A stretch of DNA of 51,812 bases from Eubacteriales bacterium (GCA_028693055.1 JAQUWD010000024.1:1-51812); one strand, 5' to 3'. Counted from the first letter of the stretch, positions 8,515 to 17,239 are shown. A program made the numbers and translations. Notes: generated by a model from the letters alone, not told the origin.

Positions 8515-8976
8515 ATGGATATGCTGATTGTGATCATCGTACTGGTTTACGCGTTCAGCGCCGTTTTTAAAAAGTATGGCGCGCCTACCAAGCAGCAAGC
8601 CGCCGGAAAGCAAACGTCTCACAAGACGGCCACAGCTCGCTCGTCCAAGCCAACCTCTCGGCCTCAGCCTACCTCCACGGAGGGCATGAGCCGGGAATAT
8701 AAACCGATGCAAACCCATATGCAGCAGCTTATTGCAGAGCAAGAGAAAGAGCGTAACACAACCTACGTAGGCAGTCTGGGCGGTACGTCCACCGAGGGCG
8801 TCGATCTATGCGATCCTACCTTGGGTCACGCGCCCAATCGTCTTTTCAGCGAAGCCGAGCTTGCCCAAGTACCTTCGGAAGAGGCAGAGCCCTTTGACCG
8901 TCAAGCCGTGATCAACGGGGTAATCATGAGCGAGATTCTGAAGCGCCCCTACGGGCGGCAATGGAGGAGAACCTGA
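8515..8976 (+). CDS. Small single-pass membrane protein of the floA operon
   Basis: This 153-residue protein is not assigned to a known family. It has an N-terminal membrane anchor (MDMLIVIIVLVYAFSAVF), a Thr/Ser/Lys/Pro-rich linker (about 25-55), and a C-terminal part ending in the compact motif AVINGVIMSEILKRPYGR. The ATG at 8515 follows GGGAGGTG. The gene is 95 nt after floA and 3 nt before the LytTR regulator, so it is co-transcribed with both; a role at the flotillin membrane domain is only an inference from position. Confidence 0.75.
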   Translation: MDMLIVIIVLVYAFSAVFKKYGAPTKQQAAGKQTSHKTATARSSKPTSRPQPTSTEGMSREYKPMQTHMQQLIAEQEKERNTTYVGSLGGTSTEGVDLCDPTLGHAPNRLFSEAELAQVPSEEAEPFDRQAVINGVIMSEILKRPYGRQWRRT

Positions 8977-8979
8977 GCC

Positions 8980-9729
8980 ATGGATGATCTTCGCGTTTTG
9001 GTAGCCGATGACGATAGCGGCATGCGCACGGTGCTCAAAAAAATCATAGAGCGCGTAGAGGGGTTCACCTTGGCGGGCGAAGCCGAGAACGGGAAGGCAG
9101 CCATCGATTTTGTGGAGACTCAAAAGCCCCACGTGGTTTTTTTGGATGTGGAAATGCCCGAAATGACTGGCATTGAATGCGCCCGAATCATACAGGATAT
9201 GAACCCCTCCACCATCATTATCTTTGCCACAGCTCACGAAGCCTACATGGGTGACGCCTTCGAGGTCTATGCCTTCGACTACTTGGTAAAGCCCTTCAAG
9301 GTAGAACGGGTGATTCAGACGCTAGAACGCGTACGGGAGCGTTTGCTGCCCAAACCGGAGCTAACGCCAAAGGCCCTCACTCAAAAACGTCCTGCCGCCG
9401 ATGGACGAATGATGCTCCATCACCGAGAGGGCGTTAGCTTTATCAATCTGAATGATATCCTTTTGATCCAGCGAGAGGATCGGGCAACGGTATTATATAC
9501 GGTAGGCGACGGCCGCTACGTGACCAGCGATTCGCTGGCGGACATGGAGGAGCGTTTACCGGCGGATGTTTTCTTCCGCTGCCATAAAAGCTATATCATC
9601 AACCTAAACCGCATCAAGGACATCACGCCCTACGGACGCTGGACCTATGTGGTGCGGCTGGAAAACACGAAGCAGGACGCGCTTATCACCCATGAAAAAT
9701 ATGACGAGCTGGAAGCCATGTTTCGTTAA
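8980..9729 (+). CDS. LytTR-type response regulator (orphan)
   Basis: This 249-residue DNA-binding regulator has a receiver domain (1-120) with acidic residues D10-D12, the phospho-acceptor D56 in VFLDVEMPE and the conserved Lys in YLVKPF, then a LytTR domain (about 145-249) with FINLNDILLIQREDRATVLY and FFRCHKSYIINLNRIKDI. Such regulators usually act with a membrane histidine kinase on peptide signals or envelope state. No kinase gene is found on either side: the start is 3 nt after the small membrane protein gene and the next gene is convergent. It is probably controlled by a kinase elsewhere. Confidence 0.93.
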   Translation: MDDLRVLVADDDSGMRTVLKKIIERVEGFTLAGEAENGKAAIDFVETQKPHVVFLDVEMPEMTGIECARIIQDMNPSTIIIFATAHEAYMGDAFEVYAFDYLVKPFKVERVIQTLERVRERLLPKPELTPKALTQKRPAADGRMMLHHREGVSFINLNDILLIQREDRATVLYTVGDGRYVTSDSLADMEERLPADVFFRCHKSYIINLNRIKDITPYGRWTYVVRLENTKQDALITHEKYDELEAMFR

Positions 9730-9743
9730 ATCGTTCACTTTTC

Positions 9744-9786
9744 TTGACCCCAGTCTACCCGTCATAGGCGGTCAGACTGGGGTCAA
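9744..9786. terminator. Strong 13-bp inverted repeat between convergent genes
   Basis: TTGACCCCAGTCT (9744-9756) pairs perfectly with AGACTGGGGTCAA (9774-9786), leaving a 17-nt loop. There is no T-run on either side. Its place, 15 nt after the LytTR regulator stop and before the convergent NudC gene, suggests a transcription or mRNA-end structure for both. Confidence 0.6.
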
Positions 9787-9818
9787 GGCTTTAGTCCCGT
9801 GCCGAAGTAATGCTTTTT

Positions 9819-10652
9819 TCAAAGCCTTCCCGTCCGGAAGCGCTCAATGAGTTCAAAGGCGATGCTCACCGGCCTTTCCGTGACGGCAAGCTCCTCCCGT
9901 CGCACCCATTTCGCGTCGGCAATTTCGCTGGCCTGTAAGGTAATCGGCGCGTTACAATCAGCCTCGGCATGAAAAGCAAACATCAGTGATCCGCTTACGC
10001 CCCAAGGCTGATCGCCAATATATCGAATAGCGCCCAGCTCGAGGCCCACCTCTTCCCATACCTCCCGCCGCACAGCATGCTCAATGGTCTCGCCTACCTC
10101 CACATAGCCCGCCACAAGAGCATAATGATTCGCTTCACTGCGTACGTTTCTCGCCAGAAGAATGGAATCCCCGCAGGTAATGGCAACAATGACTGCCGGG
10201 GCAATCATGGGGAAGAACAGCTCGCCGCATTCCGGGCAGCGCAGGGCGCGCTCCGTCTCGCAGGGCTGCAAGCCGTGGCCGCATACTCCACAAAAACGAT
10301 TACGGCGATACCAATTCCATAAATGATAGGCCGAGGTCAACAGACTGCCGTCGGCAAAGTCCATGGAATGAAAGGTTCCAATCGCTTGATACCGCAGACC
10401 GTCGCCCTCTGGCACCGTGACCTCCCCCATCGGGTCGGGGCAAAAAATACTCTTGCTTTCCGTATGGGCCAGCTCAAAGGCATTTACGCCTTCAGGCAAT
10501 AATGGCTTGACCATGGCATAGGTGGGCAGCGTCGGTTTTCCCGCCTTCTCCCCCAACAAAATGCGACCTTGCTGAAAGCAAAAATAAAGGCTCGCGTCCT
10601 CGGGCGCACGCCGCCCGGGCTGAACGGAAAAGCTTGTCTCTCCAAGTATCAT
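9819..10652 (-). CDS. nudC: NudC-type NADH pyrophosphatase / Nudix hydrolase
   Basis: NudC hydrolyses NAD(H) to NMN(H) and AMP and removes NAD caps from RNA. The 277-residue protein has an N-terminal domain, a four-cysteine zinc ribbon (CGVCGHGL ... CPECG), and a complete Nudix box, GYVEVGETIEHAVRREVWEE followed by VGL, with all catalytic Glu and Arg positions present. Downstream is the SQPWGVSGSLM-like NudC element (seen as DQPWGVSGSLM). ATG at 10652 is preferred because AAGGAGGG lies 6 nt before it; an in-frame ATG at 10676 lies upstream of that site. It stands alone on the minus strand. Confidence 0.9.
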   Translation of the reverse strand: MILGETSFSVQPGRRAPEDASLYFCFQQGRILLGEKAGKPTLPTYAMVKPLLPEGVNAFELAHTESKSIFCPDPMGEVTVPEGDGLRYQAIGTFHSMDFADGSLLTSAYHLWNWYRRNRFCGVCGHGLQPCETERALRCPECGELFFPMIAPAVIVAITCGDSILLARNVRSEANHYALVAGYVEVGETIEHAVRREVWEEVGLELGAIRYIGDQPWGVSGSLMFAFHAEADCNAPITLQASEIADAKWVRREELAVTERPVSIAFELIERFRTGRL

Positions 10653-10797
10653 CAAAGGCCCTCCTTCTATGCACACCCCTATCAGGCGCGGTTATCAGTA
10701 TACCGTCATTCTCTTCGGGATGCAAGCCGCCCAAAGCCGCTGGGTCAGCTTACATCAGCCCATGATTAAGTAGAAATACTCATTTTTCATGATTTGT

Positions 10798-10805
10798 GAT
10801 ATACT
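10798..10805 (+). promoter_or_regulatory. Extended -10 promoter of the glycosyltransferase-plsY pair
   Basis: TGATATACT carries the TGn extension next to a good -10 (TATACT, 10800-10805). No clear -35 is seen, as is common for extended -10 promoters. Transcription would begin about 20 nt before the TTG start at 10831. Confidence 0.45.
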
Positions 10806-10830
10806 GCTATGGAATGAAAGGGGGATTCTT

Positions 10831-11940
10831 TTGAAAGCACTCATTCTGTCCTGTAACACGGGACAAGGCCACAACACGGCTGGTCATGCCATTCTGGAGG
10901 CTCTACGCCTACGGGGAATCACATCGGAAATGAAGGATGCGCTTTCCTTCGGCACCCAAAACGCCTCCCGATACATCAGCGGAAGCTATATCAAAATGAC
11001 GCAGGTCAATCCAAAGCTCTTTGGAACGCTCTACCATGCCGGAGACGCGATTTCCCGCCACACCCGCAAGAGCCCGGTGTATTTCGCTAACGCGCTATAC
11101 GCTGGCAAGCTTCGGGATTACATCCTAGAAAACGGATATGACACCATCATTTGCCCTCATTTGTTCCCGGCGGAAACGCTCACCTATCTGCGCCGCAAGC
11201 AGGAGCTAAAAATCAAGCAATATGCCGTATCCACCGATTACACCTGCATCCCCTTCTTTAAGGAAATCGATATGGACGCATTCTTCATCCCTTTGGAGAG
11301 CCAGAAGGCGGAGTTCATCGCCAAGGGCATGGAGGAAAAGAAGCTGATTGCCACCGGCATACCGGTCAGCCGCGCTTTCCAAGAAAAAACAGCAAAACAG
11401 GAGGCCCGACGGCTGCTGGAGCTTCCCCAAGAAAAGAACCTATACCTACTGATGAGCGGAAGTATGGGCTTTGGCGATGTGCCGGATATTGCCAGAATGC
11501 TTTTACGCCTCAGCGACGACAATACTTGGGTGCTGGCATTAACCGGGCATAACCATCGACTGTCTTCATTGCTGAAAGAACAATTTGCTGAGGACGCCCG
11601 GCTAAAAATCATTGATTACACCAAGAAGGTAGCGCTGTACATGGACGCGTGCGACGTTTTGCTCAGCAAGCCCGGCGGCCTGAGCAGTACCGAAGCGGTT
11701 GTCAAAAATGTGCCTTTTGTCCACACTGCGGGCATCCCCGGCTGTGAGACCGTGAACATGCGCCTCTTTGGCGAGATGGGCATTTCGATCCCAACCATGA
11801 CGCCCTTGGAAAGCGCCCTTGCCGCAAAGCTGCTTTTTGCCGACGATTCCCTGCGTGAACGTATGCTAACCAATCAACGGCAAAAAATAAACGGCAAAGC
11901 CGCCGATGATATTGTGGACTATTTGCTGGCCCATCAGTAA
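10831..11940 (+). CDS. Diacylglycerol glucosyltransferase-like protein (MGDG synthase / UgtP family)
   Basis: Proteins of this GT28 family transfer glucose or galactose to diacylglycerol to make membrane glycolipids and lipoteichoic anchors. The 369-residue protein starts with the MGDG-synthase N-terminal motif LILSCNTGQGHNTAGHAI, contains the central YAVSTDYTCIPFF stretch, and has the C-terminal sugar-nucleotide site around SKPGGLSSTEAVVKNVPFV. The start is TTG at 10831 after GAAAGGGGG; in-frame codons before it lack a ribosome site. PlsY follows by 33 nt, so lipid precursor and glycolipid synthesis are probably co-expressed. Confidence 0.88.
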   Translation: MKALILSCNTGQGHNTAGHAILEALRLRGITSEMKDALSFGTQNASRYISGSYIKMTQVNPKLFGTLYHAGDAISRHTRKSPVYFANALYAGKLRDYILENGYDTIICPHLFPAETLTYLRRKQELKIKQYAVSTDYTCIPFFKEIDMDAFFIPLESQKAEFIAKGMEEKKLIATGIPVSRAFQEKTAKQEARRLLELPQEKNLYLLMSGSMGFGDVPDIARMLLRLSDDNTWVLALTGHNHRLSSLLKEQFAEDARLKIIDYTKKVALYMDACDVLLSKPGGLSSTEAVVKNVPFVHTAGIPGCETVNMRLFGEMGISIPTMTPLESALAAKLLFADDSLRERMLTNQRQKINGKAADDIVDYLLAHQ

Positions 11941-11973
11941 CTTACCCTTCGCTTTACGAAAGAAGGTGAACCC

Positions 11974-12609
11974 TTGCTCTGGAAGGAACTGTCGCTGCTC
12001 CTGATCGGCTATCTGCTAGGCAGTATTTTATTTAGCTATCATCTTCCCCTGTGGATCAGGCATGTGGACATTGTCAAAGAAAGCGGAGATCATAATCCGG
12101 GCACCGCCAACGCCTTCCGCTACGGCGGCGTATGGGTGGGGATCCTGTGCTTGCTATTGGATTTGCTAAAGGGAGCTTTTCCGATATGGTATGCCTTACG
12201 GCTTTTGGGCCCCGCCTTTCCCCTGCTGCCCTTTCTGATGGCCGCGCCCGTCATCGGGCACGCAACGTCCCCATGGTATGGCTTCCCCGGCGGCAAAGCC
12301 ATCGCCGCCGCCTTCGGCGTGCTCATCGGCTTGCTTCCCGTCAGCCCCTGCGTTTATCTGCTGGCTGCATGCTACCTATTTTTCTCGTTGGTCTGGGTCA
12401 TCCATCCCAACGAGCGTCGAAGCGTCGTCACCTTTCTTTGCTTCGACGCAGCCTCTGTGGCGCTAGCGCTGTGGAGCAGGCGCTTTGACGTCGCGCTGGG
12501 ATGCGTCCTTCTATCGGTAATGCCCATCTATAAAAACTATGTCGACATTGCCAGAGCTCGTCAGGCGCAAATGGATAAAGCCATAGAGCCGCGCAGCCGA
12601 CTATCCTAA
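11974..12609 (+). CDS. plsY: Glycerol-3-phosphate acyltransferase PlsY (divergent)
   Basis: PlsY transfers an acyl group from acyl-phosphate to glycerol-3-phosphate, the first step of phospholipid synthesis. The 211-residue protein has about five membrane segments. The three PlsY motifs are recognisable but divergent: the glycine-rich site reads SGDHNPGTANAFRYGG instead of GSGNxGATN, the second is GHATSPWYGFPGGKAIAAAFG, and a C-terminal region follows. It may be a PlsY paralogue rather than the main enzyme. TTG start at 11974 after AGAAGGTG. Its last 9 bases overlap the 3' end of the convergent GNAT-MiaA gene. Confidence 0.8.
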   Translation: MLWKELSLLLIGYLLGSILFSYHLPLWIRHVDIVKESGDHNPGTANAFRYGGVWVGILCLLLDLLKGAFPIWYALRLLGPAFPLLPFLMAAPVIGHATSPWYGFPGGKAIAAAFGVLIGLLPVSPCVYLLAACYLFFSLVWVIHPNERRSVVTFLCFDAASVALALWSRRFDVALGCVLLSVMPIYKNYVDIARARQAQMDKAIEPRSRLS

Positions 12610-13965
12610 AAAGTCCTCAATCAGGTAACAGGCCTCCCGTCGGGGGTCTGTTTCCATATTCAGCCAATGGATATCCTGATCCCTTTTAAACCACGTCATC
12701 TGTCGTTTGGCAAATTGACGGATGGCAATGTTCAGCAGCTGGTTCAGCTCCTCCTCGGAGCCGATCACACCGGTCAGATACTGGGTAATCAGCCGATACT
12801 CCAGCCCAAGCTTAAGCAGGAATTCTGCGCTGATCCCTTGGTCCAAAAGCCCCTGTACCTCCGCCATCATTCCGTGAGCAAAGCGGCGGGTCATGCGCTG
12901 CTCAATACGGCGGCAGAGCTCTTCTCTGGGCCATGTTATGCCCAGCTTGAGGGTATCGTAGCGGGGCTGCTTACCAGGGGCGATATCGTCTCCGTCATGC
13001 AGCTTTTCCAGCACCCGCATGACCCGGTTACGATTTTTCGCTTCCACCTGATAGCCAGGCAGCTTTTCCATCAGCATTTTATACAGCGTTTCCGTCGTCA
13101 AGCGCTCCAGCTGAGCGCGATACTCCAAATCGGGCATTTTCCCGGACATTTGGTAGCCGTCGGCTACCGAGGCGATATAAAGCCCGGTTCCCCCCACCAA
13201 AAACGGCGTTTTCCCTCTGGCGATGATATCATCTATAGCAGCATAAGCCTCCCGTTGAAAATCCGCCATAGAAAAAAAATCGCCCGCGTCACGGATATCC
13301 AACAAATGATGGGGTACGCCCCGCATCTCCTCAGACCGAATTTTTCCGCTGCCTAAATCCAGACCGCGATAAATCTGCCGAGAGTCGGCGGAGACAATCT
13401 CACCGTTGAATTGCAGCGCTAATTCCACGCCCAAATCGCTCTTGCCCGAGGCGTTGGTTCCCGCCACCACAATCAGCTTGGGCTTTGGCACGCGGTGGTA
13501 AGCCATGCGCGGCCTTCCGTCCTCCAGCCAGATCGTGCCGCAATAAACAAAGCCGTTTCGCTCAAAGGCCTTCTGCATGGGTAGATTATCCGTGTAGGTG
13601 TCCGCTCGCAGATTGGGATTGCGTCGCACCGCCCAGCGAGCGATTTCATCCATCATGCCCCTTTTTTCCCCAGAGGAAGCGATACGGTGCAGCGTTAGAT
13701 AGGGAAGGTCGTTAAGCCATGCCCCGTCGATCACTTGATAGGTCGGCTCCTCCCCGGATAGCAGCATGAAATAGGCATAGATATGCCCGTCCTCTACACA
13801 AACATACCCCCGACCCAGCTCAAGGTCCTCCGCGACCAGCTCCCGCTGGGGATAGCCGTCAACCCATTGGTTGGGGTTTCCATGTGCGGCCATAAATACC
13901 TTGGCCGACTCCATAATATCCATAATACGGTCAAGCTCGGTGGGATGGGCCTTTCGTATGATCAT
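12601..13965 (-). CDS. miaA: Fusion protein: GNAT acetyltransferase domain plus MiaA tRNA prenyltransferase
   Basis: One uninterrupted 454-residue frame joins two enzymes. Residues 1 to about 158 are a GNAT N-acetyltransferase (AHPTELDRIMDIMESAKVFM, SSGEKRGMMDEIARWAVR, NLPMQKAFERNGFVYCG). Residues 161-454 are tRNA dimethylallyltransferase, which prenylates A37 of UNN-decoding tRNAs: P-loop GTNASGKS (169-176), SADSRQIYRGLDLGSGK (192-208), LVGGTGLYIASVADGY (256-271), and the C-terminal QFAKRQMTWFKRD (417-429). The GTNASGK and LKLGLEYR variants recall a second clostridial MiaA clade. The ribosome site AAGGAGC lies before 13965, 11 nt after the preceding GNAT stop. It is last in the metG operon. 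The joint could in principle reflect an assembly error, but there is no stop or frame change between the halves. Confidence 0.9.
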   Translation of the reverse strand: MIIRKAHPTELDRIMDIMESAKVFMAAHGNPNQWVDGYPQRELVAEDLELGRGYVCVEDGHIYAYFMLLSGEEPTYQVIDGAWLNDLPYLTLHRIASSGEKRGMMDEIARWAVRRNPNLRADTYTDNLPMQKAFERNGFVYCGTIWLEDGRPRMAYHRVPKPKLIVVAGTNASGKSDLGVELALQFNGEIVSADSRQIYRGLDLGSGKIRSEEMRGVPHHLLDIRDAGDFFSMADFQREAYAAIDDIIARGKTPFLVGGTGLYIASVADGYQMSGKMPDLEYRAQLERLTTETLYKMLMEKLPGYQVEAKNRNRVMRVLEKLHDGDDIAPGKQPRYDTLKLGITWPREELCRRIEQRMTRRFAHGMMAEVQGLLDQGISAEFLLKLGLEYRLITQYLTGVIGSEEELNQLLNIAIRQFAKRQMTWFKRDQDIHWLNMETDPRREACYLIEDFLG

Positions 13966-13976
13966 GAGGATGCTCC

Positions 13977-14474
13977 TTACAATGTGTGATAATAAGGACA
14001 GATGTCCTCATAGTGCCCGTCCTTCATCAAGAAACCGCCGGGAATAACGCCCAGCTGCTGAAATCCAAGCTTTTCATACAATTTACGGGCGCTGGTATTG
14101 GTGCGTACCACCGCGTTAAACTGCAAGACCCGAAAGCCGTGCGCCTTGCCCTGTTCAAGGCAATCCTTTACCAGCCGTTCTCCGATCCGTCTGCCCCGAA
14201 GTCTGCCGTCCACGGCATAGCTGGCGTTGCAAATATGTCCGCAGCGGCCTATGTTGTTGGGATGAAGAATATATAGCCCCGCTACCCTTCCCGCTTCCTC
14301 CGCCACACCGCAATAGCTTTGGGCAGCAAAGAAGGCGGCTCCCGTTTCGGCGTTCAGGGCTTCCGTTTGGGGAAAAGCCACGCCGTCCTCCACTACCTCG
14401 TTCCAAATGGCGATCATGGCAGGAAGATCAGCAGCGGTATAGGCGCGAACAAGTACGTCAGGCATTCGTGTCAT
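13977..14474 (-). CDS. GNAT family N-acetyltransferase
   Basis: This 165-residue GNAT protein resembles the phosphinothricin/YncA-like group, which acetylate small amines or amino acids; the substrate here is unknown. The acetyl-CoA site is seen in the basic loop DGRLRGRRIGERLVKDCLEQ (RRIG in place of RGxG), followed by FNAVVRTNTSARKLYEKLGF, a typical C-terminal GNAT motif. ATG at 14474 is preceded by CAGGAGAAGGAG; an alternative ATG lies 9 nt further in. The gene overlaps the end of tatD by 17 nt, so the two are translationally coupled. It is followed at once by a second, fused GNAT domain. Confidence 0.88.
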   Translation of the reverse strand: MTRMPDVLVRAYTAADLPAMIAIWNEVVEDGVAFPQTEALNAETGAAFFAAQSYCGVAEEAGRVAGLYILHPNNIGRCGHICNASYAVDGRLRGRRIGERLVKDCLEQGKAHGFRVLQFNAVVRTNTSARKLYEKLGFQQLGVIPGGFLMKDGHYEDICPYYHTL

Positions 14475-15255
14475 ACTCCTTCTCCTGTGAAATCCTGTAT
14501 AAACGACAGGTGTTTTCAGTGGCAATCCTAGCCAATTCTTCCAAGTCCATTCCTCGCAGCTCTGCGATTTTTTCCGCCACGAGCCGTACGAAGGCAGGCT
14601 CGTTACGCTTGCCCCGCATGGGAACAGGCGCAAGATAGGGGCTGTCCGTTTCCACCAGCAGCCTGTCTAAGGGACAATAGATGGCAGCCTCAGCTAGCTT
14701 GGCAGCGTTTTTAAAGGTGACAGGCCCGGCGAAGGAAAGGTAAAAGCCCATATCAAGGTATTGTTTCGCGCTTTCTACACTGCCGCTGTAGCAGTGCAGC
14801 ACCCCGTCGGGTAGCTCGCTGCGATGAGCGCGCAGCACGTCTAGCATGTCTCCATGGGCGTCCCGCACGTGAAAGACGGCGGGTACGCCCTGCTCTTTGG
14901 CAAATAGCAGCTGTTTGACAAGCACTGCCTTTTGCGTTTCTCGGGGAGAAAGATCGTAAAAATAGTCCAGACCGATCTCACCCACGCCAACTATTTTATC
15001 AAGGGAAAGCCATTCTGCCATCCGCTTCAGGTTCCCGTCCTCAAAGGCTTTGGCTTCGTGAGGGTGAACCCCTACCACGCCGTACACCTGCGGGTACTTC
15101 TTCGTAAGCGCAACGATCGCTTCGCTACTCTCCATCTCGCTACCAGCAAGAATACAGCGGCGCACGCCTGCGGCCTCCATAGCCGCAAGCGCCTCATCCA
15201 CTCCCCCCAAGAATCGTTCGTCCTCTAAATGACAATGCGAATCAAATAGGTTCAT
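14458..15255 (-). CDS. TatD-family metal-dependent deoxyribonuclease
   Basis: TatD-like enzymes are TIM-barrel metallohydrolases with 3'-5' nuclease activity in DNA repair and turnover. The 265-residue protein has the N-terminal metal site DSHCHLED, GVVGVHPHEAK, the GEIGLDYFYD motif, VFHVRDAH, HCYSGS and the C-terminal VETDSPYLAPVPMRGKRNEP. Its ATG overlaps the metG stop by 4 nt (ATGA). The metG-tatD order is widely conserved in Firmicutes. Confidence 0.95.
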   Translation of the reverse strand: MNLFDSHCHLEDERFLGGVDEALAAMEAAGVRRCILAGSEMESSEAIVALTKKYPQVYGVVGVHPHEAKAFEDGNLKRMAEWLSLDKIVGVGEIGLDYFYDLSPRETQKAVLVKQLLFAKEQGVPAVFHVRDAHGDMLDVLRAHRSELPDGVLHCYSGSVESAKQYLDMGFYLSFAGPVTFKNAAKLAEAAIYCPLDRLLVETDSPYLAPVPMRGKRNEPAFVRLVAEKIAELRGMDLEELARIATENTCRLYRISQEKEYDTNA

Positions 15256-17219
15256 CGAATAGCCGCCCCATCCTCCATGCCCGGCTCCACGGTTACAAGC
15301 TTAAGCACCTTGTCCGCTTCGTCGGAGGCGCATAGAATCATGCCTTCGCTCTTAATACCGCGCAGCTTTGCCGGCTTCAAATTGCTAACCAGCACCACCT
15401 GCTTATCCACCATTTCCTCAGGGGTGTAGAACTTGGCGATGCCGCTGACCACGGTGCGCTGAGGATCGCTTGCGCCCAGCTTCACGGTAAACTTCAACAG
15501 CTTGTCGCTGCCCTCTACCTTTTCGGCTGTTACAATGCGGGCAACCCGAAGCTGTACCTTGGCGAAGTCGTCAATGGTGATTATGCCTTCCCCGGCGGGT
15601 TCCTCAGGTTTTGCCGTTTTCTTAGGCGCTTCCGCCTTGGGGGCTTCTACCTTCGGGGTAGGTACGATATCCGCCAGCTCCTTTTGAATATCGATGCGGG
15701 GGAAGAGGGCCTCGCCCTTTTTCACCTTGATCCCGGCGGGAAGCATTCCAAATTCCTTCAAGGAATCCCAAGTCTTTAGGTTGTCATCCGTAAGCCCCAG
15801 CTGTTCAAAGATGCGCGCCGGGGTGCGAGGCATGGTGGGCGCAATCAGCACCGCCACGATGCGGATGCACTCGCAAAGCGCATACATCACCGTCTTGAGG
15901 CGCTCCTTGCCCTCCTCGCTCTTGATCAGCACCCAAGGGGTATTGAGATCGATATAGCGATTGCACTCGCCGATTAGCTGCCAAATATCCTGTAAAGACA
16001 GCGAAATTTGCAGCTCGTCCATATGCTTTTTCGCCTTCGCGGGAGTGCTTTCCGCCAGCGCGATGAGGAAGCGATCATTTTCCTGCCATTCGCCATGGGC
16101 GGGCACTACGCCGTCAAAGTATTTTTCCACCATGGCCACGGTACGGCTGACCAGATTACCAAGGTCGTTAGCCAAATCGGCGTTGATACGGTTCAAAAGC
16201 GCTTCATAGCTAAACTGGCCGTCACTGCCAAAGGGCATTTCTCTCATGAGGAAATAACGAATGGCATCGCTGGAATAGCGGTTGCACAAAACCACCGGGT
16301 CCACCACATTGCCCAAGGATTTGCTCATCTTCATGCCGTCCAGCACCAGCCAGCCATGTCCGAACACCTGCTTAGGCAGAGGCAGCCCCAAGGCATGCAG
16401 GATAATCGGCCAAATGATGGTATGAAAGCGGATGATCTCCTTACCCACCAAATGGAGGTCGGCAGGCCAGAATTTGCGGTACAGGCTGTCGTCGTCGCTC
16501 ATATAGCCCAGCGCGTTGATGTAGTTGGTCAAAGCGTCCAGCCATACATAAACGGTGTGCTTGGGGTCGAAATCTACCGGCACACCCCACTTGATGGACG
16601 TACGGCTGACGCAGAGATCCTGCAGGCCCGGCTTTAAGAAATTGTTGATCATCTCATTTTTACGGGAAGCGGGCTGTATAAAATCGGGATGATTCTCGAT
16701 GTAATCGATCAGCCAATCCTGATACTTGTTCAGCTTAAAGAAATAGGCTTCCTCGCAGGTTTTTTCTACCGGTCGGCCACAATCCGGGCAGCAGCCATCC
16801 TTCAATTGCAGCTCGGTAAAGAAGCTTTCGCAGGGCGTACAATACCATCCCTCATAGCTGCCTTTATAAATATCCCCTTGATCGTACAGCTTGCGGAAAA
16901 TCTTCTGCACAGCCTTCACATGGCGCTCGTCCGAGGTGCGGATGAAGTCGTCATACTCCACATCCATCAGCGCCCACAGCTCCTTGATGCCCTTTACGAT
17001 CTCGTCCACATAGGCCTGTGGCGTTACGCCCTTTGCAGCCGCCTTGCGCTCGATTTTCTGCCCGTGCTCATCGGTGCCGGTAAGAAAGAAGGTATCGTAC
17101 CCCTCCATCTTTTTAAAGCGAGCCATGGTATCCGCCGCCGTGCTGCAATAGGCGTGGCCGATATGCAGATTGTCGCTGGGATAATAGATGGGCGTTGTGA
17201 TGTAGTACTTTTCCGCCAT
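15252..17219 (-). CDS. metG: Methionyl-tRNA synthetase
   Basis: MetRS charges tRNA-Met for initiation and elongation. The 655-residue protein has the class I HIGH motif (NLHIGHAY), a four-cysteine zinc knuckle (CTPC ... CPDC), the KMSKS loop (MKMSKSLGNV), an Ala/Pro/Lys-rich linker near residues 525-550, and a C-terminal EMAP-like tRNA-binding domain (DFAKVQLRVARIV to the end). This is the long, dimer-forming bacterial form. An AAGGAGG precedes the ATG. It heads the metG-tatD-GNAT-GNAT::miaA operon and has its own promoter and a hairpin in the leader. Confidence 0.98.
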   Translation of the reverse strand: MAEKYYITTPIYYPSDNLHIGHAYCSTAADTMARFKKMEGYDTFFLTGTDEHGQKIERKAAAKGVTPQAYVDEIVKGIKELWALMDVEYDDFIRTSDERHVKAVQKIFRKLYDQGDIYKGSYEGWYCTPCESFFTELQLKDGCCPDCGRPVEKTCEEAYFFKLNKYQDWLIDYIENHPDFIQPASRKNEMINNFLKPGLQDLCVSRTSIKWGVPVDFDPKHTVYVWLDALTNYINALGYMSDDDSLYRKFWPADLHLVGKEIIRFHTIIWPIILHALGLPLPKQVFGHGWLVLDGMKMSKSLGNVVDPVVLCNRYSSDAIRYFLMREMPFGSDGQFSYEALLNRINADLANDLGNLVSRTVAMVEKYFDGVVPAHGEWQENDRFLIALAESTPAKAKKHMDELQISLSLQDIWQLIGECNRYIDLNTPWVLIKSEEGKERLKTVMYALCECIRIVAVLIAPTMPRTPARIFEQLGLTDDNLKTWDSLKEFGMLPAGIKVKKGEALFPRIDIQKELADIVPTPKVEAPKAEAPKKTAKPEEPAGEGIITIDDFAKVQLRVARIVTAEKVEGSDKLLKFTVKLGASDPQRTVVSGIAKFYTPEEMVDKQVVLVSNLKPAKLRGIKSEGMILCASDEADKVLKLVTVEPGMEDGAAIR

Positions 17220-17239
17220 GATGGAATGCCTCCTTATTG

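Noticed and set aside
9744..9786. Insertion-sequence end or attachment site
   Set aside because: The inverted repeat is isolated, with no transposase or integrase nearby; a transcript-end structure explains it better.
12667..13356. 229-codon plus-strand frame
   Set aside because: Antisense to the MiaA domain of the fusion gene.
16008..16637. 209-codon plus-strand frame, and another at 16689-17240
   Set aside because: Both are antisense to metG, whose motifs are intact.
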